The position numbers and the translations under genes were made by a program. From NCBI RefSeq assembly GCF_004349265.1, contig NZ_SMFL01000002.1, forward strand, positions 248,001 to 312,000: a stretch of 64,000 nt of DNA, read 5' to 3'. The DNA comes from Dyadobacter psychrotolerans. Its GTDB lineage: Bacteria; Bacteroidota; Bacteroidia; Cytophagales; Spirosomataceae. The stretch's first letter is position 1. Each line of letters starts with the position of its first letter. Under the pieces are notes generated by a model, which searched no databases, had not been told where the DNA came from, and saw nothing but the letters and a program-made list of their open reading frames with translations. Shown here piece after piece: positions 45,240 through 54,229 of the stretch.

Positions 45240-45904
45240 GCCGAAATTTCTATTATTGACTAAAAATTTAAGACGCAACTTAATGTGGATGTGAGCGTTT
45301 TTTAGACAATAATCTCAGCGATATTGCACCAATAATTCCCGTATGAACGTATAGCAGGCTTCCCGTCTCACATTCTTCAATGGATATATATCTTCTGATC
45401 TTTATAAACTCTTAAAAAGATACCCGAATTGTTATCAGAGGGTTTGCTCGATTTTTAAAATTTAACTAACCCGCGAAAGTGTAAACCAAAACGGAACCAC
45501 GTCAGATGACTCGAAATCATTCATACGTATCAGGCGAAATGAAAATGTGCAACAATCCGCTTAGCTTCGAAAATGTCCTGATCAAAAATCATGTTATTAT
45601 CCGGATATTCGAGTGAAAACTTGTTCATTTTAAATTATTATTGGAAACGCAATTAGAATTTGAAACACAATAAAGACTAACCAATCGCAGTATTGCTACG
45701 CTCTTCATGGATAAACAACAAGCTATTCCAACAACAAAAGATTGTTGCGGAACAGCTTGCATGATCAGCGGTATAGCTTTGCCTGAGATGGGCTCACTAA
45801 ATTCCCTGTTTTTAAAAGTTACTCGCGGGATGCGCTAACTGTCATAATTCAAGCCGGATGCTCCGGTGAAAGGGCACTGACTTTGTCCAACTTCTGAATA
45901 GTTG
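45240..45904. other. Gene-poor interval between marR and the giant T9SS protein gene
   Basis: 665 bp with no long gene. It holds a 43-codon frame overlapping a hairpin (45707-45838, listed separately), a 32-codon minus-strand frame at 45530-45628 (starting MNKFSLEYPDNN) without recognisable relatives, and a small ccgga/tccgg hairpin at 45854-45866 near the end of the minus-strand gene. The rest is AT-rich and shows nothing clear. Confidence 0.5.
45707..45838 (+). CDS. Possible 43-aa cysteine-containing peptide overlapping a hairpin
   Basis: ATG at 45707 to TAA at 45838. The predicted product begins MDKQQAIPTTKDCCGTAC, with three cysteines (CCxxxC) and a hydrophobic middle, and is not similar to anything I recognise. 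The same DNA contains an imperfect inverted repeat (caagct at 45719-45724 paired with agcttg at 45754-45759, with ttcc/ggaa and aacaa/ttgtt inner pairs). A structured RNA or a real small peptide are both possible; the frame could also be chance. Confidence 0.25.
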   Translation: MDKQQAIPTTKDCCGTACMISGIALPEMGSLNSLFLKVTRGMR

Positions 45905-48900
45905 CTACTTCTTTATTACTTTCACAGTGTCATCATTTAACTGTATCAGGTAAAGACCAGATTTCAGTCCGTCTAGCCAAATTTGGGTAGTTTCGCTTCT
46001 AAGCTCTATTTCTTTTAGTTTGTTGCCCGAGCTATTAATCAGGGACATGGTAGAGCCAATATTGTGTTTGTCCACTTTTACATTGAGCAGGTCTAAAAAA
46101 GGATTAGGATATACTAAAATGCCTGAATTTTCAGGCCCGGCGACCGAGATCATTCTGCTGAAACTGTATTTTCCATCTGTGTCAATCTGGCGAATCCGGT
46201 AATACGTTTGGCCGTAAACTTGTATCGGATCTGTCACTGTATATGCACTCACGCCGTTGCCTTTTGCCTTTATTTCAACGAATGGACGGAAGGTTTTCGC
46301 ATCGCTACTTCTTTGTATTTCATAACGATCTGCATTCGTTTCATCCGCTTTCCAGCTTAAAAGTGCCTGATTCTGGTCATTTATTTTGCCTTCGAAAGAT
46401 ATCCATCGCACAGGCAGCGGTGATGAAACGGTTTTAACAAAGAAACCGCTGAAACCGGTTACATCGAAACTCACCTCCCAAAGTTGGGTGTCGTCTTTCC
46501 ATTTGACCTCTGCTTCGGTAATGTTTTGAGCCGTTCCGGAATAAGTATTGGGAAGACCGCTGCCATCGCTACTTTCTCCGTTTCTTTTTTCAATGATCAA
46601 ATGACCAATACCTTCCAAATCATCAGGGTTTTGGGGAAGTTTGGCGGAATTGGATAAATTAAAATTGTCAAAATCTGCCTGGGTAAAATACAGGGTAACC
46701 CTCGCAGTCGCCGCTGCGGCATTTTGATCGGGTTTGATCTGATAATGCCGCCTCACATATGTGCTGTTCGCAACTGCATCGACCCAAACCTTGCCGTTTA
46801 TAATACCCGATACAGGCTGGGTTCCGCCTGGCTGAACGGTCGCCAGCACCCGGCACGCCGATGAACTTGCTATCAGTTTAGTTGACCCGCTTACTATGAC
46901 AGACGCCTCATTTCCATTTTCGGCCAGTAAATCAACACCGGTCAAGGCGTCGCCCTGATATTCGTAGGCACCTATGTCTACAACACCATCTCCGTATTTA
47001 CGGGTATTGCCAGCCAGATCTACTACATTCGCGATTGTCACCCAGGTGTTGCTGCCTGAATTGATGGCCGGACTACATGGTAGTAGGCGGTAATCGCCTG
47101 CAGCACGATCTACAAAAACCGGATCAATGTCTCTGCTGTTTGTTCCGTCCCCGGTGACGCCGAACATGCTTTGCATAATGGAATTGATGACCGTAACATT
47201 ACCCCATTCGTTTGTATTTCCGAATGTATTATTCTGGCTGATCGTGTTGATCACGCGCGCCTGGTTACTATTTTCGCACCAGAAACCATAGCCTCCGTTG
47301 TCGACTATTGTTGTGTTGATGATCCGCATGTCATTGGGCCAGCCGATCGAATTATAGTTGTCCAGTTTTATTCCTCCGCCTGGATTCTGGTAAAAGAGAG
47401 AATTCTGAACAATCGTATTTCCAAAGCCTGCCAGCAAAAGCGTAAACTTTCCGGCCGCATTTTCATAAAAAGTACTTTCAGAGATGGTGACCGGACCGTG
47501 AATGCCGACAACACCAAACGCTTCGCCACCTTTATTCTCTGCAACCGTGATGCGGCTCATGTTAAAGCGGACCGAAGTGCTTTCGGTGTATTGTAACAGG
47601 GCACCGCCATATTCTGAATCGTTTTTATAAAAAGCTACGTCGGTAAAATTGTTGTATGAATCCTCCATATAAACTGCCCCACCTTGATCGGCAGTATTGC
47701 CATAAAAACACACGTTATTGATTGTCATTTTCGAGGAATTGGAATACATCCCCCCTCCGAGCCCGTTACCAGGGTTACGCCCCCGCCCGCCGCGCACTGT
47801 AAATCCATCCAGTACAGAAGTGGCAGGCAGGTCTGTGGCTATGGTGACACTCGCGGCATTATCGTCGTAGTTGACAAAACCGAGTGTTTCGCCGCTTCCG
47901 GTTACGATGTCATCGTTATTAAAATCGCCGCTCAGAATCGTTCCTTTTATTTCATTACCAAGGTCGGCCAATTTCAGGTTGGGCATAATACGGTCATGGG
48001 TCAGGTCAGTGATGCCGTTGTCGGGGTCAAAACCGCCATATAGTTTTACACCTGAAAGCAGCCGAAAACTCCGTCCAATGTGACTCCTGTTCAGTTTTAC
48101 CAGGGCAGCAGAATCTGCAAAGTTCAGGGCATCGTCAGGAGAAAACATGGGTTTGTAAGTACCTTTCGCTACCCGGATTTCCTTCACATCTCCCAATTTC
48201 TGCGCCGCCATAAGCGCATCGGCCAGTTCGGACAGCGCATCATCCCATGAACTTCCACTGCCGCCACTTCCCTTTTTTACATAAAGAATGTCCCCCGTTC
48301 CTTTTTCAAACACACTTTCCTGCAACTCATAGGCACCCATATCAACCCGACCGACCCGGTAAATACGGGGCTCTCCGGCCAGGTCCTGCATCAATCCGGC
48401 TGGCAACAGGCTGTTTGCACCGGAATTAACGGCCTGACTGGCTGATTTTAAACGGTAATCACCGGCTGAGGCGTTTTCAAAGAGCGGATCGATATCCAGG
48501 TTGCCGGTACCGGCCTGGCCAAATTGCACAACGGAGTAACTCACTGACGCAGTACTGCCGCCTAATAAAGCAATGGAGGATTGGTTGTCCCAGATGATGC
48601 TGTTGGCCATTGTAAGTGACGATGATGCCGCGATTAATATCGTTCCGCCGCCATCATTACCCGTAAAAGTAGTTTGCGCAATGTTACAGGAAGAGCCCGT
48701 CCCGTAAATTGCAGCTCCCTGCCCGGCTACCCGGTTTCCGGAAAAAACAGTATTGGAAATGGCAAGTGAGGACGCGCTTGTATAAAATGCTGCTCCGTTA
48801 GAAGACGACCAGTTTAAGGAAAAAATACAATTTGAAACCGCTAATGCAGCTGCGTCTTTCACAAAAAACGCCCCGCCAGATCCGGCAGAATTTGCATAAA

Positions 48901-50890
48901 ACCGAAGGTTATTGAGGGTTGGTGCTGATTCAACGGCGAATAATCCGCCACCGCTTTGCCGGGTAATAGTCTTGCCATTTGCCACATACTGCGTATTACT
49001 GCCGGCCGAACCTCCTCGTATGACTATCCCATCCAGCAAGGCTGTGCCCACATCCCCGGCAGATACGACAACCTGGTTTGCGTTCTCGCCGTAGTTAGAG
49101 AAATTTAGTGAAGCCCCCGATCCCGTAATGACGTCATTATTACTAAAATCGCCACTTAATATCGTGCCCTCACCGGGCGCGTTAACCGGAATACCCGTTG
49201 GAAGTGCCCGCTGTTGTGATAGTCTGACAATACCGTTGTCGGGATCAAAATCCCCGTAGATTTTCACATCCTTGACTAACAGGAAACTCCTGCTCGTGTG
49301 ATTGATGCCTAAAGTCGCCGAATCTGCAAAATTTGCACCGTCCACCGGCGAATACAATGGCTTATAAACACCCTTGCTTATCCATATCTGCCTGACAGCT
49401 GGGTCGTTTTTGGCGATTTTCAAGGCATCCGCGAGCTCTCCCAAAGGGTCCAACCACGAGCTCCCTGTACCGGTTGAGCCTTTTTTAACAAACAACACAC
49501 CTGATTCCGTTGGAAGCTGATCAGCGGTTAGGCGGTATTCATAAGCTCCAAGATCCACATTGCCAGCTCCGTAGATACGTGAATCTCCGTCCAGATCGGT
49601 GGTAATATCAGAAGGGACCAGGTCATTCTTTCCAGTCCCGATTGCCGGACTGCCTGGCTTTAAACGGAAGTTTCCCGTGGCGGCGCTGACAAATAGCGGG
49701 TCATTATCCATGATGCCGGTACCACCTGCGAAACCACCCTGGATAATACAATAGGCCACTGTAAAAGTGCTGGCGTTGTTCTCTTTGGCCAATGCAGCTG
49801 AGCCGTTTGACCATGCAATGCTGTTGATTATACCGATGGTAGAATTGCCTGCGGAAAAGGCCACCGACCCGCCACTGCTTGCTGCATTGTTATCGAAGGT
49901 AGAAAGATTGAATGCAATTGAACTATTCGTTTTAGCGGACATAACCGCCCCGTACTGGCCGGTTCGGTTACCGGTGCAGATTGCCTGGGAAACCAAGGCG
50001 GATGAACTTTCGATTGTCATGGCTGCTCCCGAGTAACTGGCCCAGTTGAGCTTCATCAGGGCATTCTGGATAGTCAGCGACGAACCAACTGCATAGATTC
50101 CGCCGCCTGTACCAGCTCCGTTCACATACAGACTGACATGACGAAGCGTCAAGGCAGATGAAGCAAGATGCAGCCCGCCGCCGTTTTCCCGGTTTATGCT
50201 TACACCATTGGCGAGATAGGTCCCAGACTCCGACATTCCTCCGGTGATCGAAACCCCATCCATGAGCGCATCACCCAGGTCGCCTGCTGCGACGATCACC
50301 TGTGCAGCATTTTCGCCGTTATTACTGAATGAAAGGCTGGCGCCCGAGCCCGTCACAAGATCGTTATTACTAAAATCGCCGCTGAGAACAGTTCCTTGTC
50401 CCTGCGTTACGTTCAACGTTCGGGTTGGCAACAGCCTGTTATGGCTCAAATCGGTTATGCCGTTATCCGGATCAAAACCACCATATAATTTGACATCTTT
50501 CACCAACAGGAAACTACGCCAGCGATGATTTTTACCCCCGTGCAGAATTTGTGTCGAATCAGCAAAATTCTGTCCGTCTTCGGGAGAATAGAGCGGTTTG
50601 TATTTCCCTTTGGCTATCCAGATCTGTTTGATGGACAAATCGTTCTTTGCCATTTTGAGCGCATCGGCCAGTTCGCCAAGGGCGTTTCCCCAGGACTCAC
50701 CCGTACCAGCACTACCTTTTTTGACATACAAAACACCATTGACATCCGGTCCCGGAAACAAAACCGCCGAGGCCTTACCAGTCAACTTTTTCGTCGGGTA
50801 GCCGGCTGCGAAACTAACCGCACTGACACGAAACAGTAAAATGCCTAGTAGAAAAAAGTTAAGAAGGGTTGCGATAGAAGTTTTCTTCAT
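45905..50890 (-). CDS. Giant three-module parallel-beta-helix surface protein with T9SS sorting domain
   Basis: 1661 aa from the ATG at 50890, which starts the signal peptide (MKKTSIATLL...SAVSFA). Three tandem modules of about 400-445 residues each begin with a LYVKKGS..G.SW stretch, continue FDPDNGI and GTxLSGDFxNxD, pass through beta-helix coils rich in Asn/Ser/Gly, and end DxGAYEY. After them come a beta-sandwich linker, and a T9SS type A domain at the C-terminus (VYPNPFLDLLNVKV ... GLYLIQLNDDTVKVIKK). Secreted by T9SS and probably an adhesin or glycan-acting beta-helix; no lyase active site is recognised. A TPR-LuxR regulator gene lies upstream on the same strand. Confidence 0.9.
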   Translation of the reverse strand: MKKTSIATLLNFFLLGILLFRVSAVSFAAGYPTKKLTGKASAVLFPGPDVNGVLYVKKGSAGTGESWGNALGELADALKMAKNDLSIKQIWIAKGKYKPLYSPEDGQNFADSTQILHGGKNHRWRSFLLVKDVKLYGGFDPDNGITDLSHNRLLPTRTLNVTQGQGTVLSGDFSNNDLVTGSGASLSFSNNGENAAQVIVAAGDLGDALMDGVSITGGMSESGTYLANGVSINRENGGGLHLASSALTLRHVSLYVNGAGTGGGIYAVGSSLTIQNALMKLNWASYSGAAMTIESSSALVSQAICTGNRTGQYGAVMSAKTNSSIAFNLSTFDNNAASSGGSVAFSAGNSTIGIINSIAWSNGSAALAKENNASTFTVAYCIIQGGFAGGTGIMDNDPLFVSAATGNFRLKPGSPAIGTGKNDLVPSDITTDLDGDSRIYGAGNVDLGAYEYRLTADQLPTESGVLFVKKGSTGTGSSWLDPLGELADALKIAKNDPAVRQIWISKGVYKPLYSPVDGANFADSATLGINHTSRSFLLVKDVKIYGDFDPDNGIVRLSQQRALPTGIPVNAPGEGTILSGDFSNNDVITGSGASLNFSNYGENANQVVVSAGDVGTALLDGIVIRGGSAGSNTQYVANGKTITRQSGGGLFAVESAPTLNNLRFYANSAGSGGAFFVKDAAALAVSNCIFSLNWSSSNGAAFYTSASSLAISNTVFSGNRVAGQGAAIYGTGSSCNIAQTTFTGNDGGGTILIAASSSLTMANSIIWDNQSSIALLGGSTASVSYSVVQFGQAGTGNLDIDPLFENASAGDYRLKSASQAVNSGANSLLPAGLMQDLAGEPRIYRVGRVDMGAYELQESVFEKGTGDILYVKKGSGGSGSSWDDALSELADALMAAQKLGDVKEIRVAKGTYKPMFSPDDALNFADSAALVKLNRSHIGRSFRLLSGVKLYGGFDPDNGITDLTHDRIMPNLKLADLGNEIKGTILSGDFNNDDIVTGSGETLGFVNYDDNAASVTIATDLPATSVLDGFTVRGGRGRNPGNGLGGGMYSNSSKMTINNVCFYGNTADQGGAVYMEDSYNNFTDVAFYKNDSEYGGALLQYTESTSVRFNMSRITVAENKGGEAFGVVGIHGPVTISESTFYENAAGKFTLLLAGFGNTIVQNSLFYQNPGGGIKLDNYNSIGWPNDMRIINTTIVDNGGYGFWCENSNQARVINTISQNNTFGNTNEWGNVTVINSIMQSMFGVTGDGTNSRDIDPVFVDRAAGDYRLLPCSPAINSGSNTWVTIANVVDLAGNTRKYGDGVVDIGAYEYQGDALTGVDLLAENGNEASVIVSGSTKLIASSSACRVLATVQPGGTQPVSGIINGKVWVDAVANSTYVRRHYQIKPDQNAAAATARVTLYFTQADFDNFNLSNSAKLPQNPDDLEGIGHLIIEKRNGESSDGSGLPNTYSGTAQNITEAEVKWKDDTQLWEVSFDVTGFSGFFVKTVSSPLPVRWISFEGKINDQNQALLSWKADETNADRYEIQRSSDAKTFRPFVEIKAKGNGVSAYTVTDPIQVYGQTYYRIRQIDTDGKYSFSRMISVAGPENSGILVYPNPFLDLLNVKVDKHNIGSTMSLINSSGNKLKEIELRSETTQIWLDGLKSGLYLIQLNDDTVKVIKK
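46955..50737 (-). repeat. Three tandem protein-coding modules within the T9SS protein
   Basis: Module starts (GVLYVKKG, GVLFVKKG, DILYVKKG) map to 50737, 49501 and 48292; the third ends with DIGAYEYQ at 46955. The modules are 1236, 1209 and 1338 bp. Modules 1 and 2 are closest (SGDFSNND and TGSGASL in both), module 3 more diverged (SGDFNNDD). This points to internal duplication in steps. Confidence 0.85.
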
Positions 50891-51043
50891 GTTGAGTTTA
50901 ATGCTTTTTAGAACCAAAGCATCAAACATAAACCGGGAATGTAGAAAGCAATAAAACTGCCATCTTACAAAAATCTTACATCTCTAAACCATTATATAAG
51001 TTACTGCATATTAACCAATTAAATACACCCGGTCAGCGCCGAC

Positions 51044-52744
51044 CTAAATCTGGTTAATTACTTCTTCCATCACTTCGTTATTTGAAAACTGAAGTTTTTT
51101 ACGGATTCTGTGGCGGAGCACCTGAACAGTATTGGGCGAAACACCAAGCATTGCTGACATTTCCTTGTAAGACAAATTCAGTTTTGACAACAGAAAGTAG
51201 CGCAATTCAGCAATGGAAAGATCCGGATAAACTTTTTTGGCACGGAAAATGAAGCCGGGATAAACCTTGTCGAACATTTTCTGGAACGCGGACCAATCTT
51301 CCTCTGTCAGAATGGTGCTTTGCTGCAACTGATTTACCAGCTCGTTTTTTTCCTCGTCGGACCAGCGGCTTTGCAACTGTTCAATCAGGTGATTCTTTTC
51401 AGAAATACTCTCAGTGAACTGTTTTAAGTTTTGGGTAGCGACCTCCAGTTCCTGCATGGCAACCTGGATTTTCAGATCCTTAGCCTGTTGACGTTTTTTG
51501 TGGATCAGGTAACCGAGAATGAAAATGATCACAAAGGCAGAAAAGAAAATCAGCATCAGGACTCTTTCATTGGCCTTTTTTTGATTTTCCAATACGATTT
51601 CAGCCCGTCGCAATTCCTCCTGCTGGAAACTGATTTTCTGCTGGGCACGAAGCACTTTTGTTGCGCTGAACTGATAATGATATTGATTGATCGCAGAAAC
51701 GGTCGAGTCCAGGTAAATTTTTGACAATTGAGTCTGGTTTTTATAACCATACCATTTGCTTATGATGGGATAAAGAAATTGCAGCCGTTCCCTTTGCCCC
51801 GCTTTTTCAATATTGCTGCGAGCATGTCCTATGTAGGTCCAAGATCTTTCAGCATTTCCTTTTATCAGGAAAATGTCCGCCAGTAAAATCGCCGCTCCCG
51901 CTGCGGGCCCGAAGTCACTCTCCCTGGTTGCTCCCTGGAAATCATCTTCCAGCATGGGTACTGCCTTGTCGTACTGCTGCCGGTAATAACAGTTTGCACC
52001 AAGATTACCTACCGCGATCCGCCTCCAGATCTTTTTTGGCACAGCAAAGTTCGTTTTCAGGATTTCGTTAAAATAATGATCAGAACGCATGTAGTCTTTT
52101 TCTTTCTGATAACACAGCCCCAGCGTATTTCTGGCTGAATTCATGAACATGGTGTTAAAATCTGTTTCAGGCAAACGGATTATCCGTTGGAAATAGCTTT
52201 TGGCTTGTGGATAGTCATGGAAATAATAGTATGCTTCACCTATTTTCAGCAGGTCTCTGACCAATTCCGGAAAGTCGTATACGTTGTGGGCACTCAGCTT
52301 TTTATCCAACACCATATACTGTTCAAATGCCAGTTCATAGCGCTGATGCTCCCAGTAATACAACGCCAGCACCCGCACCGCCCTGATGTTGACGTGCCAG
52401 ATGTTTTCCTTTTCCGATTGCAAAATCAGATTTTTGATCGCTGCTATGGCGCGGGATTCCGGAAGGTTCTTGAAGAATGCATCATGGTAAACCAGAAAAA
52501 GATCCATTTCCATTTCAAGATCCGGATCTTGTTTTTCTCTTGCAAAGTTTTTTATTTTTTCTGCCCGACTGGCAATGGCAGCGGAGTCCTTCAGATCGAT
52601 GAGTTCCAAATATAAATGAAAATAGCCCTCGATCCTGTCCGCATACGGTTTATGAACCAAGCTGTCATATTGCGCAGCAGCGGATACCTGCGAAAATAAC
52701 AGCACTAAAACGAGGAAGCTGAGGTTTTTCAAAGTAATGATCAT
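51044..52744 (-). CDS. Membrane TPR protein with C-terminal LuxR-type helix-turn-helix
   Basis: 566 aa. Signal peptide (ending SAAAQ), about eight TPR-like helical pairs (about 110-370), a transmembrane helix at about 394-414 (VLMLIFFSAFVIIFILGYLI), a coiled coil, and a C-terminal LuxR-like DNA-binding part (AELRYFLLSKLNLSYKEMSAMLGVSPNTVQVL). This periplasmic-TPR / cytoplasmic-HTH layout is common in Bacteroidota one-component regulators. Its position 154 bp upstream of the giant T9SS gene on the same strand makes that gene a likely target. Confidence 0.88.
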   Translation of the reverse strand: MIITLKNLSFLVLVLLFSQVSAAAQYDSLVHKPYADRIEGYFHLYLELIDLKDSAAIASRAEKIKNFAREKQDPDLEMEMDLFLVYHDAFFKNLPESRAIAAIKNLILQSEKENIWHVNIRAVRVLALYYWEHQRYELAFEQYMVLDKKLSAHNVYDFPELVRDLLKIGEAYYYFHDYPQAKSYFQRIIRLPETDFNTMFMNSARNTLGLCYQKEKDYMRSDHYFNEILKTNFAVPKKIWRRIAVGNLGANCYYRQQYDKAVPMLEDDFQGATRESDFGPAAGAAILLADIFLIKGNAERSWTYIGHARSNIEKAGQRERLQFLYPIISKWYGYKNQTQLSKIYLDSTVSAINQYHYQFSATKVLRAQQKISFQQEELRRAEIVLENQKKANERVLMLIFFSAFVIIFILGYLIHKKRQQAKDLKIQVAMQELEVATQNLKQFTESISEKNHLIEQLQSRWSDEEKNELVNQLQQSTILTEEDWSAFQKMFDKVYPGFIFRAKKVYPDLSIAELRYFLLSKLNLSYKEMSAMLGVSPNTVQVLRHRIRKKLQFSNNEVMEEVINQI

Positions 52745-53000
52745 GTTAACACCACCAAGTTACAAAAAAGTACATTTTTTCGGCCCAGATTTTAATTTTG
52801 GCGTATTATCTGGAATGCTCGATGCGAAAACGTTATAAACATAATCAGGAATGAAGGGGCATATAACTATATGAAAATTAAGTAGTTTGAAGTTTTATGC
52901 AGACGGTTAAATTGAAAGAAGAGCCTTTGACAAGAGACAATTGCCAGCTTTTAATGGCAGGAGGCGAAAAGTGAGCACGGTAACCCAAGGAGAAAATAAA

Positions 53001-53270
53001 TGGATTTCGTGGGGGCTGCGTGCGCCGATTATGGCTGCAACTTTTTACGGATCTATCAAAACGGCCGCACTGGCCTGGACGATCGGCGATATTGGCGTTG
53101 GCATTATGGCCTGGCTGAATATCATTGCAATATTATTATTAAGAAAACCTGTATTAGCCGCTCTGAAAGATTACAGTGATCAGAAAAAGCAGAGTAAAAA
53201 TCCGGTATTTAAAGCGAATGAACTCGGTTATACAAATAAGGAAGGGAGGAACAAGAGCATCGTATTTTGA
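53001..53270 (+). pseudogene. C-terminal fragment of an alanine:cation symporter (AGCS/AlsT family)
   Basis: About 90 codons (WISWGLRAPIMAATFYGSIK, then AWTIGDIGVGIMAWLNIIAILLL, KPVLAALKDYSDQKK, PVFKANELG) match the last transmembrane helices and cytoplasmic tail of Bacteroidota AGCS carriers, which are normally about 450-550 aa. The larger N-terminal part is absent, and no start with transport topology exists here, so it is a truncated remnant. The hairpin at 53305-53341 may be its old terminator. The similarity is from recognition of the conserved tail and would be settled by a database search. Confidence 0.65.
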
Positions 53271-53576
53271 TCGCTGTTTCAGAAACTTTCCGTTAAATCC
53301 GTCGTGTCGTTTTCCCGCTGTATTTTGACAGAGAAACGACATTGTTAATTTCCATTATGTCTCAATTTTGGCACCTATCAGCGGCTTTGCATTTTACGGT
53401 TAACATTCGTTTGGAAATTACCTGATGCAGAATGTTTGAAAAACGTAAAAAAAAATCAGATTTTTATGGGACTTTTTTCATCCTGGCGGTCTTTAACTTA
53501 GGATGAGAATAGAATAAAGAACTAAAAAGAATTTATATAGTATAATCAGTACCGTTAGAAGATTTATCGCACGATA
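53271..53576. other. Gene-less interval upstream of the ECF sigma gene, with a hairpin
   Basis: 306 bp between the symporter fragment and the sigma factor gene. A stem (tgtcgttt 53305-53312 / aaacgaca 53334-53341) with an inner ctgt/acag pair could be a terminator of the lost symporter gene; the following T-run is weak. The remaining AT-rich DNA should contain the sigma-gene promoter, but no TAnnTTTG match was found. Confidence 0.5.
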
Positions 53577-54155
53577 ATGATCAGTATGGAAGGTAGTCAA
53601 AAAGCTGAGGATCATCTCCTTCTTCAAAAGATGAAGAATGGTAGCAGCATTGCTTTTGACGCCATTTATGAAAAATATTGGGAGAAACTTTACAACGCGG
53701 CATACAAAAGACTGAACGATGAAGATTACGCGAAGGACATCATTCAGGACATATTTTTGCAGCTATGGCAGCGGCGGGAGGATCTCAAGATTGATCATTT
53801 ACAGACCTATTTGTATACTTCCGTAAGAAATAACGTATTCAAATACCTTGAAAAGGAGCAAAGATATACACCGGTAACCACACTGCTCGAACAACTTAGT
53901 GCAGCAAGTGACAAGGCTGATGCATTTCTGCTTAGAAAGGAATTTATGGTCAGGTTTGAAGCATTGATCAGAACGCTTACGCCGTCTCAGCAGGAGATTT
54001 TCAGGATGCGGTATCACGAGGATCTTTGTACGCTTGAAATTGCAGAAAAACTGAACATTACGCGTAAAACTGTTCAGAATCAGCTCCATAGAAGTATTGC
54101 ACAGCTTAGGCATTCGTTTGGGTTATTTATGTATCTCTTGCTAAGTAACTTTTAA
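53577..54155 (+). CDS. RNA polymerase ECF sigma factor (FecI-like, Bacteroidota family)
   Basis: 192 aa. Region 2 (about 27-93: FDAIYEKYWEKLYNAAYKR, DIIQDIFLQLWQRR) and region 4 with helix-turn-helix (LTPSQQEIFRMRYHEDL, ILNITRKTVQNQL-type segment) are present. It should direct RNA polymerase to the SusC/SusD operon downstream when released by the FecR protein encoded next (74-bp gap). Signal probably arrives via the STN domain of SusC. Confidence 0.94.
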   Translation: MISMEGSQKAEDHLLLQKMKNGSSIAFDAIYEKYWEKLYNAAYKRLNDEDYAKDIIQDIFLQLWQRREDLKIDHLQTYLYTSVRNNVFKYLEKEQRYTPVTTLLEQLSAASDKADAFLLRKEFMVRFEALIRTLTPSQQEIFRMRYHEDLCTLEIAEKLNITRKTVQNQLHRSIAQLRHSFGLFMYLLLSNF

Positions 54156-54229
54156 AAGTTCTCATGGGATTTTTTATTCTTTACCGGTCTTATCATAAAT
54201 AAGATAAAAAAAGCCTTGTGCGATCACTG

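Noticed and set aside
45530..45628. 32-codon minus-strand frame starting MNKFSLEYPDNN
   Set aside because: Too short and with no supporting feature; mentioned only as part of the gene-poor interval.
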